Source: Haliscomenobacter sp. (lineage in GTDB: Bacteria > Bacteroidota > Bacteroidia > Chitinophagales > Saprospiraceae). Taken from it: a DNA stretch of 64,000 nucleotides. The stretch spans positions 57,288 to 121,287 of the forward strand of contig NZ_JADKCX010000004.1 of the NCBI RefSeq assembly GCF_016718685.1. Direction: 5' to 3'. The position numbers were made by a program, and so were the translations under genes. The notes below the pieces were generated by a model. That model saw nothing but the letters and a program-made list of their open reading frames with translations, was not told the DNA's origin and did not search any database. Shown here piece after piece: positions 1 through 6,988 of the stretch. How positions within the stretch are numbered: the stretch's first letter is position 1; the number at the start of each line of letters is the position of its first letter.

Positions 1-1
1 T

Positions 2-253
2 TCCACTAAGTGTATTGCCGAGTTGATCAAACAATGTAGGGGCGGTAGCGCACACACCATCAACGAAGAAAAATGGTTTGATCACGAATTCAAGTGGTCG
101 GTAGGATATGGCGCTTTTTCAGTGAGTCAATCACTAGTGGGTAAGGTTAGGAACTATATTCTTAACCAGGAAAGGCACCACGAGAAGATCAAGTTTAAAG
201 AAGAATATAAAAGACTCCTCGAACTTCACGGCCTTGAACCCGAAAAAGACTAG
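2..253 (+). CDS. REP-associated IS200-like transposase (TnpA_REP/RAYT), C-terminal part
   Basis: The reading frame is open from the first bases of the window, so only the C-terminal ~83 residues are present. The segment FKWSVGYGAFSVSQS followed by VGKVRNYILNQERHH matches the end of IS200/IS605-type Y1 tyrosine transposases; the KCIAELIKQCRGGS stretch before it also fits. The HUH motif would lie upstream of the window. In the family the catalytic tyrosine sits on the C-terminal helix, and the Tyr in VRNYILNQ is a candidate. Two REP-like hairpins lie just downstream, which is the usual arrangement for the REP-associated subgroup (domesticated, single-copy relatives of IS200). Whether it is active cannot be judged from this fragment. 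Confidence 0.85.
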   Translation, partial: STKCIAELIKQCRGGSAHTINEEKWFDHEFKWSVGYGAFSVSQSLVGKVRNYILNQERHHEKIKFKEEYKRLLELHGLEPEKD

Positions 254-284
254 GCTTTCTAGCCCTCTCTGTTACTATCGCCAA

Positions 285-304
285 CCCACGACTTCAGTCG
301 TGGG
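285..304. repeat. REP-like hairpin 1
   Basis: CCCACGACT and AGTCGTGGG form a 9-bp perfect stem with a tiny loop, flanked by AA on the left and AGG on the right. It lies 32 bp after the transposase stop codon. The same AACCCACGA...TCGTGGGA pattern recurs at 324-343, 21383-21401 and 44552-44571. Confidence 0.75.
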
Positions 305-323
305 AGGCCATCCACCGCACCAA

Positions 324-343
324 CCCACGAATTTATTCGTGGG
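324..343. repeat. REP-like hairpin 2
   Basis: CCCACGAA - TTTA - TTCGTGGG: an 8-bp perfect stem with a 4-nt loop. It is in direct orientation to hairpin 1, with 39 bp between their starts. The two together resemble a REP doublet next to its transposase. Confidence 0.75.
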
Positions 344-360
344 AGTAGAAGTATAGAGAT

Positions 361-397
361 AAAAAAGGGCGATGTTCCACGTGGAACATCGCCCTTT
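361..397 (-). terminator. Perfect 34-bp palindrome: thr operon terminator
   Basis: Positions 364-380 and 381-397 are exact reverse complements (17-bp arms, no spacer). Read on the minus strand, the hairpin is followed by TTTTTTATC, so it fits a rho-independent terminator for thrABC, whose last stop codon is at 416-418. A T-run (TTTATC) also follows on the plus strand, so it could end the transposase transcript too. The centre is a parS-like 16-mer (separate entry). Confidence 0.75.
373..388. other. parS-like site 1 (perfect match to chromosomal parS consensus)
   Basis: TGTTCCACGTGGAACA matches the conserved bacterial parS consensus TGTTnCACGTGnAACA at every fixed position. parS is the DNA site loaded by the segregation protein ParB and is normally clustered near oriC. 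The site is nested in a longer palindrome that also looks like a terminator, so chance palindromy is an alternative. A 15/16 match at 751-766 supports the parS reading. Confidence 0.6.
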
Positions 398-415
398 ATC
401 TCCGAGTAGCTTTTC

Positions 416-1741
416 CTAGCTATGCTCCAGCAACCACGCCTTCAACGCCCCATACTCCGCCTCCAAATAGTCCGCCTTTTTCTCCCGATCTGCTAATTCT
501 GCCAACCGTTCCGGAATCTCAATTTTATGTCCCAGTATCTCTTCCACATCATCAATGAACTTAGCTGGGTGTGCGGTTTCCAAAATAATCCCACGCGTAT
601 TCGGATGCATTTTTTGGTATTCATCCAAGGCTAAATAACCCACTGCCCCATGCGGATCCAAAGTGTACTGGTATTTTTGATCTACCAATCGCATGGCTTT
701 AGCTGTTTCTGTATCATCAAAAGCATAGCCACTCACCATGTTTTTGATATTGTTCCACGTGGAACGTTCATCTGTGCCCAGGTAAAGATCGAGCATGCGG
801 GCAAAATTGGATGGGTTTCCCACATCCATGGCATTGGAAAGTGTACGCACGGAAGGGCGCGACTGATAAGTTCCATCAGAAATATAAACAGGCACTACAT
901 CATTGGCATTGGTTGCGGCGATAAAACGGTGTACAGGTAAACCCATTTTAGCTGCTAAAAGACCCGCAGTTAAATTCCCGAAATTACCACTCGGAACACA
1001 AAAAACAATTGGGTCTCCGGTATGAGGCAATTGTTTAAAAGCCTCGAAATAGTAAAAAGACTGGGGAATCAAACGAGCAATGTTGATGGAGTTTGCAGAA
1101 CTGAGTCGGATTTTCTGGTTGAGTTCTGAGTCCAAAAACGCCTGTTTGACCATAGCCTGGCAATCGTCAAAAGTACCATTGATCTCCAGCGCACTGATGT
1201 TGTGTCCCAGGGTGGTCAATTGTTTTTCTTGCAGCATGCTGACCTTGCCACTAGGGTAGAGGATGATCACCCGAATGCCAGGGGTTTTGTAAAATCCCGC
1301 AGCAACTGCGCCACCCGTATCTCCCGAAGTAGCCACCAAAATGGTGAGTTCTTTTGTTTCTCCACGATTAAAATAGCTCATCAATTGAGCCATAAACCGG
1401 GCACCAAAATCTTTGAACGCTAAAGAAGGGCCATGGAAAAGTTCCAGAATATACTTCTGGTCATCGAGTTTAACTACTGGCGCGGGGAAATCCATGGAGT
1501 TTTCCAGAATGATCCGTAGATCATCTTCAGGAATGGTGCTTCCAAACAAAGTGGTGCAAACCTGATGGGCAATGTCCAAAAAACTATAATTGGCCAGATT
1601 TTGAATAAATTCAGGATCTAGTTGAGGGATGTATTCGGGCATGTACAAACCATTGTCATCCGGCAATCCTTTCATGACTGCCTCTTGCAAGCTGGCCTGG
1701 TTGTTTTTATTTTTGGTGCTGTACAAAAGCATGGGTAGCAT
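416..1741 (-). CDS. thrC: Threonine synthase
   Basis: Cytoplasmic PLP enzyme that converts O-phospho-L-homoserine to L-threonine, the last step of threonine synthesis. The 441-residue length is normal for the short bacterial form. The PLP-lysine motif SLAFKDFGARFM is present with Lys at about residue 110, followed by the ATSGDTGGAVAAGF phosphate/PLP-binding stretch and the SGNFGNLTAG motif. It is third in a minus-strand operon after thrA and thrB; the gap to thrB is 18 bp. A second Met at residue 4 (MLLYSTKN, position 1732) resembles the usual N-terminus of the family and may be the real start. A parS-like sequence lies inside the gene at 751-766, where it encodes Arg-Ser-Thr-Trp-Asn. The frame is intact. 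Confidence 0.97.
   Translation of the reverse strand: MLPMLLYSTKNKNNQASLQEAVMKGLPDDNGLYMPEYIPQLDPEFIQNLANYSFLDIAHQVCTTLFGSTIPEDDLRIILENSMDFPAPVVKLDDQKYILELFHGPSLAFKDFGARFMAQLMSYFNRGETKELTILVATSGDTGGAVAAGFYKTPGIRVIILYPSGKVSMLQEKQLTTLGHNISALEINGTFDDCQAMVKQAFLDSELNQKIRLSSANSINIARLIPQSFYYFEAFKQLPHTGDPIVFCVPSGNFGNLTAGLLAAKMGLPVHRFIAATNANDVVPVYISDGTYQSRPSVRTLSNAMDVGNPSNFARMLDLYLGTDERSTWNNIKNMVSGYAFDDTETAKAMRLVDQKYQYTLDPHGAVGYLALDEYQKMHPNTRGIILETAHPAKFIDDVEEILGHKIEIPERLAELADREKKADYLEAEYGALKAWLLEHS
751..766. other. parS-like site 2 (15/16 match) inside thrC
   Basis: TGTTCCACGTGGAACG differs from the parS consensus only at the last base. It contains a 14-bp perfect palindrome (752-765). It lies 378 bp from the perfect site at 373-388. 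Intragenic parS sites are common in bacteria, so the coding location does not argue against function. Confidence 0.5.
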
Positions 1742-1759
1742 TTTTAAACTAAAGAAAAG

Positions 1760-2689
1760 TTATAACCGAATGGCGCCTTGTTGATTGATGGGGGAGACAA
1801 ACAACTGACAATTGATGTTTTCTTCGAGGTAAATTTTCTCCATGGCAATACCGACATTTTCAGCAGTAGTGCGACTAGAACTCAGGGCGAAAATCGAGGG
1901 CCCTGCCCCCGAGATACTACATCCCAATGCACCTGCATTGAGCGCGGCTGCTTTGGTGGCGTAAAAATGAGGAATCAGTTGTGCCCGTTGTGGTTCAATG
2001 ATAACGTCGTGCAAAGACCTGGACAACAAACCAAAATCGCTGTTGTAAAGCCCCACCATGAATCCAGCCAGATTGCCACATTGTTCGATGGTGGCGCTGA
2101 GTGGAACTTCTTTTTTCAGAATGGCCCGGGCATCACGAGTGAGTACTTCAACTTCTGGATAAAGTACACTGGCATACAAACCCTCCGGAACTGGAATATT
2201 GTGTACGTCTAAATCCCGGTTGCTGCGAATGAGCACAATTCCTCCGAATAGGGAAGGGGCAACGTTGTCGGCATGGTAAGCACCATCTGCCAATTGTTCA
2301 CCCAATACCGCAAAATGTAAAATTTCACGTTTGCTCAGTCTGCCGCCTAAAAGCTCATTCACGGCCATTACCCCTCCTACTGCACTTGCGGCGCTGGAAC
2401 CCAAACCACTACCAAAAGGCATTTTTTTGTGGATTTCCATATCGATGCCCCACTCGTTTTCGCCCAGGTGTTCAAGTAATTTATAAGCCGAAAAACTGGC
2501 GGTATTTTTTTGAGGATCCATCGATAATTTGCCGCCGTCTCCAGTGATCCGGGTAATGCGCAGGCCGGGTTTATCAGAAAAACGGGCCACAATTTCATCG
2601 CCAGGCCGATCCAGGGCAAAGCCCAATATGTCAAATCCTACCGCCACATTGGCAACTGAAGCAGGAGCAAAAACGCTTACGGAATTCAT
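1760..2689 (-). CDS. thrB: Homoserine kinase
   Basis: GHMP-family kinase that phosphorylates L-homoserine with ATP, giving O-phosphohomoserine for ThrC. The 309-residue length is standard. The N-terminal VFAPASVANVAVGFDILGFAL strand pair and the GHMP phosphate-binding loop PFGSGLGSSAASAVGG (about residues 91-106) are clear. The C-terminal GALGCSISGAGPSIFAL motif is also typical. It sits between thrA (64-bp gap) and thrC (18-bp gap) on the same strand, so the three genes are almost certainly co-transcribed. The frame is intact. Confidence 0.97.
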   Translation of the reverse strand: MNSVSVFAPASVANVAVGFDILGFALDRPGDEIVARFSDKPGLRITRITGDGGKLSMDPQKNTASFSAYKLLEHLGENEWGIDMEIHKKMPFGSGLGSSAASAVGGVMAVNELLGGRLSKREILHFAVLGEQLADGAYHADNVAPSLFGGIVLIRSNRDLDVHNIPVPEGLYASVLYPEVEVLTRDARAILKKEVPLSATIEQCGNLAGFMVGLYNSDFGLLSRSLHDVIIEPQRAQLIPHFYATKAAALNAGALGCSISGAGPSIFALSSSRTTAENVGIAMEKIYLEENINCQLFVSPINQQGAIRL

Positions 2690-2753
2690 GATTGTTTGGG
2701 TTTGTGGAATGTTCTGGCAAAATGAGCTACCTCAACCATAGCCAGAATACACC

Positions 2754-5210
2754 TTAATTTAAGTAGTTTCCAATTTTGATGATCTCCGAAAAGATACCTG
2801 CCGCAGTTACTTCAGCTCCAGCACCTGGGCCACGTACCACCAAGGGGCGCTCTTTGTAACGCTCACTGGTGAACACAATCATGTTGTCGCTGCCACTGAG
2901 TTGGTAAAATGGATGGGTCGCATCCACACTTTGTAAACCAATACTGGCAATTCCATTTTCCAGTGAAGCCACCATACGCAATACCTTACCTTCCTTTGCA
3001 GCCGCTTCCGCCAACTGACTAAAGTGGTCATCAGCTTGTTTTAATTCAGCAAAGAAAGCCTCAACATTCGGGGCATTGCGACAAGCGTCGGGTAGTACGG
3101 GGTGGATCACTACATCTTCTGCTTCGAGGGGCAAGCCGGTCTCGCGCGCCAGAATGATCAACTTGCGGCGCACATCGATTCCGTTTAAGTCCACTCTTGG
3201 GTCAGGCTCGGTGAAACCCCGTTTTTGCGCCTCCAATACGATGGAGCTAAAGGATATTCCTGGCTTGAAAGAATTGAAAATGAAAGACAGGGAACCTGAC
3301 AATACGGCCTCAATTTTGAGAATGCGGTCGCCACTGACAATCAAGTCGTTCAAAGTGGAAATTACCGGAAGTCCGGCACCGACATTGGTTTCGTACAAAA
3401 ACAGAATCCCCCGTTTTTTGGCCGTTTTTTTCAACTTGAGGTACAACTCGTATCCCGAAGACGCAGCCACTTTATTCGGGGTAGAAATCGAGATGCTGGC
3501 GTCGAGAATTTCGTCGTAGTGTTGGGCGATTTGTTCGTTGGCGGTATTGTCTACAAAAATGGAACTGCTGAGGTTCATCGACTTCATTTTTTCTACAAAG
3601 TCTTTGATTTTCATCGGGGTATCTGAAGCACTGAGCTGATCGCGCCAATTGTCCAGATCAATTCCATTTTCATTAAAAATCAATTTTTTGCTATTGGCCA
3701 AACCCACCACTTTTATTTCCAGGCTGTGTTCTTTTTTCAAAAACTCGGCGTGTGCTTTGATCTGTTTGAGCAAGGTACTGCCAATGAGTCCTACGCCAAC
3801 CATGAAGACATTGACCACCGATGTATCGGAGAGGAAAAACGCTTCGTGGAGTGCGTTGAGCGCCTTGGATTCGTCGGCCCGATTGATGACTACTGAAATA
3901 TTGAGCTCGGAGGAACCCTGCGCAATGGCCACTACGTTGATCCCGTTTTGCCCTAAGGCCTGGAACAAACGCCCCGATATGCCCGGCAGGTAGCGCATGT
4001 GTTCCCCAATGATGGCCACTACCGACAATTCCGCTTCCATCCGCACGGGATCTACCAAACCGGATTGGACTTCGTGTTCGAATTCCTTCTCAACTTGCTT
4101 GCGCGCTTTCACCGCCTTGTCGGGTTGGACCGCAAAACTAATCGAGTGCTCAGAAGAACCTTGGGTGATCAGGATGACGTTGATGCCCGCACTGGCCAGT
4201 GAACCGAACAAACGCGCCGCGATTCCGGGTACTCCAAACAAACCACTGCCTTGCAAGGTGAGCAAAGCAATATTGCCGATGGAAGAAATCCCTTTTACGG
4301 GTGTACGGACTTCATCTTCTTTGTCCGAAACCAGGGTACCTGGGTGTGAGGGATTGAAGGTGTTTTTGATCCACATCGGGATCTTCTTCGCCAATACGGG
4401 TTGGATGGTGGGGGGATAAATCACCTTGGCACCAAAGTGCGACATCTCCATCGCTTCCGCGTAAGTCATTACCGGAATGGAGAAAGCCTTTTTTACTCTT
4501 CTTGGGTCAGCCGTCATTACCCCATCTACATCGGTCCAAATCTCTAGTGAATCAGCATCAAGTCCAGCGGCAATCAGGGCGGCGGTATAGTCAGATCCTC
4601 CTCGACCAAGGGTAGTGCTCAAACCACCTTTGGCAGCGGCAATAAAACCTGTAACAACCTGAATGTCTGATATTTGAGTGTATTGTTTCTTGATTTTTCC
4701 GTAAGTCAAGGCCAAATCAACTTTGGCGTTGCCAAAATTTTTATCGGTAGAGATGATTTTACGGGCATCCAGATAGCTGGCGTTGAGGCCAGCTTGTTGG
4801 AGGGTATGGGCAATGATGAATGCGGAGTTGCGTTCACCAAAACTAATCACATAATCCATCGTGCGGGTCGAGGCTTCGCGCACCAGAAAAATTCCGTACA
4901 GCAGGTTTTTCAAAACCTCATGGTTGTTTTCCAAACCAGACAGTACCTCGCTCAAATAAGGCTCTTGCAATAAATCTCTGGCAGCATCCAAATGCCTTTT
5001 GCTAAAGGCAAGAAAATGTTCGTAATAAGATTCATCCCCTTTAGCGGCGAGATCACCCATGGTGATCAAGGTGTCGGTTACTCCACCAAAGGCAGAAAAC
5101 ACTACCGTGAAGTGATCCCCCCGGTCAGCATAACTTTTCAAAATAGCTACAATCCCACGAATTCGATCAGGAGTACCCACCGAAGAGCCTCCAAACTTCA
5201 GTACTTTCAT
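2754..5210 (-). CDS. thrA: Bifunctional aspartokinase / homoserine dehydrogenase
   Basis: Fusion enzyme that catalyses the first (aspartate to aspartyl phosphate) and third (aspartate semialdehyde to homoserine) steps of the threonine branch. At 818 residues it matches the E. coli ThrA architecture. The aspartokinase domain begins with MKVLKFGGSSVGTPDRI and has the TLGRGGSDYTA motif at about 200-210. Two ACT-type regulatory segments at about 310-460 (each ending ...INV..I.QGSSE) suggest feedback control by threonine. The homoserine dehydrogenase domain starts near 465 with the NAD(P) motif VGVGLIGSTLL. It is first in the thrABC operon. The 5-prime region to 5290 shows no convincing Thr/Ile-rich leader peptide, so attenuation is not supported here. 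The frame is intact. Confidence 0.97.
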   Translation of the reverse strand: MKVLKFGGSSVGTPDRIRGIVAILKSYADRGDHFTVVFSAFGGVTDTLITMGDLAAKGDESYYEHFLAFSKRHLDAARDLLQEPYLSEVLSGLENNHEVLKNLLYGIFLVREASTRTMDYVISFGERNSAFIIAHTLQQAGLNASYLDARKIISTDKNFGNAKVDLALTYGKIKKQYTQISDIQVVTGFIAAAKGGLSTTLGRGGSDYTAALIAAGLDADSLEIWTDVDGVMTADPRRVKKAFSIPVMTYAEAMEMSHFGAKVIYPPTIQPVLAKKIPMWIKNTFNPSHPGTLVSDKEDEVRTPVKGISSIGNIALLTLQGSGLFGVPGIAARLFGSLASAGINVILITQGSSEHSISFAVQPDKAVKARKQVEKEFEHEVQSGLVDPVRMEAELSVVAIIGEHMRYLPGISGRLFQALGQNGINVVAIAQGSSELNISVVINRADESKALNALHEAFFLSDTSVVNVFMVGVGLIGSTLLKQIKAHAEFLKKEHSLEIKVVGLANSKKLIFNENGIDLDNWRDQLSASDTPMKIKDFVEKMKSMNLSSSIFVDNTANEQIAQHYDEILDASISISTPNKVAASSGYELYLKLKKTAKKRGILFLYETNVGAGLPVISTLNDLIVSGDRILKIEAVLSGSLSFIFNSFKPGISFSSIVLEAQKRGFTEPDPRVDLNGIDVRRKLIILARETGLPLEAEDVVIHPVLPDACRNAPNVEAFFAELKQADDHFSQLAEAAAKEGKVLRMVASLENGIASIGLQSVDATHPFYQLSGSDNMIVFTSERYKERPLVVRGPGAGAEVTAAGIFSEIIKIGNYLN

Positions 5211-5368
5211 AACTCAAAACATTTGCGGTTACAGTTGTATGGTGTTGACTTTTACACACTATTTACACGATAAAGTGGTAACATTTGGTTGGTAGGGTCA
5301 AAAAAGGATTTTGGTTTTTTGCAGCGTTGGGCACGAAAAAAAGAGAGGGAAAAAGGACTAAGCTGTAC

Positions 5369-5399
5369 AAAAAAAGGCAGCCCACCAAAGTGAGCTGCC
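5369..5399 (-). terminator. Rho-independent terminator after the serpin gene
   Basis: GGCAGC (5376-5381) pairs with GCTGCC (5394-5399), extended past one mismatch by CAC/GTG around a CAAA loop. On the minus strand it is followed by seven T. It lies 69 bp after the serpin stop codon and upstream of thrA, separating the two transcripts. Confidence 0.75.
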
Positions 5400-5467
5400 C
5401 AAAATTATTACGGTTTACTAGTTGTCTCAGAAAAAACTCAATAGAGTTGGGTGGTATATTCAAGAGA

Positions 5468-6718
5468 CTATTTGTCGTTAGTCGGATTCATCATTTTGCC
5501 AATAAAGATTGCCTGATTGGTGCGGCTTTCACTGATGACAAAGATGAACGGACGATTTACAATGAACTGTGGATTATTGGGAACAGAAGTCACTACAATT
5601 TCAACGGATGTAGCCGCTGCTGCTTTGGTTCCTGCCTCGTCTACTTCAATGAATGCTTTGTGTTTAACATTGGAAATAGACAATTCTTGTCCAGTCGCAA
5701 TGCCCGAAAAATCAGCCTGGCCAGGGATAAAAGCAGTAGGCATACCCAATGCTTCTAAACTGGCATTCAAGCTGTTTTCATAACGCAAACTGAATTTTGG
5801 TAGGGCAAAAAATATCTCCTCAGCTGAATAGGCTTTATTCCAGGAATTCCAATTTGTCAGTGTCAGCTCCGGTAAAATGTCTTTCACCGCAAATCCTTCC
5901 TTGGGGAGAATTACCGTCATAGAATAGACGGAGTCCGCATAAGGAAGTTTAACCGCGTGTAATTTATCATTGCTAAAATAAGACAATTTCACCAAACTGT
6001 TACCATATGACATCATTTTCACCGGCACTTGCACATTTTTTTCGGTGGTAAAATCCCCATCATAGGTTTTTTTGGTGTCAAATTGTCTGCGCCAGGTTCC
6101 TTTGAAATAAATGGCGTTGATCAAAAACATCACCGAATTGTCCTGAATTTGGTCAATGATGCTAGGGATGAGTTTGTTGGTTTTGTCGCTCACCCATTTG
6201 TTGATGATGTCTTTGGCGTCCGGTTTGCTGAAGTCAAGCGGCCGCACTTCACTGTTGTAATAAGTCGTATTGGTATTCAAAAATGCCGGGTTTACGGCAA
6301 AGCCCTGACGGTACCAGATGGAGTTGGCGATGTCTACTTTGACCTTAGGGTCCAGGTTAGGCAGCTCCTTTAACAAGGTTTGATAGGACTGGTTGAGTTC
6401 ATCCAGGCTGATTTTACCCGCACCCAACACCTTGAGCATTTCTTCTTTGGTTTTGCCATTGGCACCGTTGAGGGTCATGCTCAAAGCAGAACTGATGCTC
6501 AGGGGAGAGATGAACAGGTTATCATCTGGTTTGTCTGCCTCCAGTTTTTTAAAGATATCGAACCCAAATTGGTTCGTGGCTTCCCCGAGTTTACATACGT
6601 CGGGATTTTGGACACAGTTAAGGGTACTGGCAGGAGTAGGCTCGTCGTTGCCCTCACATTGAAATAGGCTGAGGCTCATGGTACACCACAGCGAGAACAG
6701 GAATAAATTGCGTTTCAT
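5468..6718 (-). CDS. Serpin-family protease inhibitor, exported
   Basis: The 416-residue protein has a hydrophobic N-terminal export signal and covers a full serpin fold from about residue 45. Diagnostic pieces are NLFISPLSISSALSMTLNGA near the N-terminus, the breach/shutter motif FLINAIYFKGTW, and HKAFIEVDEAGTKAAAATS. The reactive-centre hinge GTKAAAATSVE (about 363-373) has the small residues typical of inhibitory serpins, so it should trap a serine or cysteine protease by loop insertion. RPFIFVI near residue 391 is the usual C-terminal strand. Cys21 could be lipidated, but the preceding LFQ is a weak lipobox. It stands alone between two terminators. Bacterial serpins are sporadic, so the physiological target is unknown. 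Confidence 0.93.
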   Translation of the reverse strand: MKRNLFLFSLWCTMSLSLFQCEGNDEPTPASTLNCVQNPDVCKLGEATNQFGFDIFKKLEADKPDDNLFISPLSISSALSMTLNGANGKTKEEMLKVLGAGKISLDELNQSYQTLLKELPNLDPKVKVDIANSIWYRQGFAVNPAFLNTNTTYYNSEVRPLDFSKPDAKDIINKWVSDKTNKLIPSIIDQIQDNSVMFLINAIYFKGTWRRQFDTKKTYDGDFTTEKNVQVPVKMMSYGNSLVKLSYFSNDKLHAVKLPYADSVYSMTVILPKEGFAVKDILPELTLTNWNSWNKAYSAEEIFFALPKFSLRYENSLNASLEALGMPTAFIPGQADFSGIATGQELSISNVKHKAFIEVDEAGTKAAAATSVEIVVTSVPNNPQFIVNRPFIFVISESRTNQAIFIGKMMNPTNDK

Positions 6719-6791
6719 TTGGATCGGATTTTGTATAAATAGACGAAGATTCTGAAAGAAACGTTGGCTTTATATAAAACAAGCTAGCTAC

Positions 6792-6836
6792 AAAAAAAGA
6801 TCCGGCCCCAAGCTTGGGAGTCTTGGAGCCGGTATC
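6792..6836 (-). terminator. Terminator downstream of the DUF5682 gene
   Basis: An imperfect hairpin with CCGGC-CCAAG and CTTGG-GCCGG arms (6799-6836) is followed on the minus strand by seven T (6792-6798). It lies between the DUF5682 stop codon at 6989 and the serpin start at 6718. Confidence 0.65.
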
Positions 6837-6988
6837 GAAAGCGACTTTAGATTGCAGGAAAGATTTGCTTCTTGGGCAAGGGAATGTGAATGAAATTACG
6901 ATGAGAATTAAACGGGTATAAACCCTTTGATGAGTACAAAGAAAAGGCTGTAAGGTAAATTGAGGATGAAAGAAAGGTTAACTTCTGC

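Noticed and set aside
5211..5290. Possible threonine attenuator leader upstream of thrA
   Set aside because: The short minus-strand frame there (MLPLYRVNSV) has no Thr or Ile codon run, and no alternative hairpins were seen close to the thrA start.
5263..5463. 66-codon minus-strand frame between the serpin gene and thrA
   Set aside because: It runs across the serpin terminator and has a low-complexity, non-protein-like composition.
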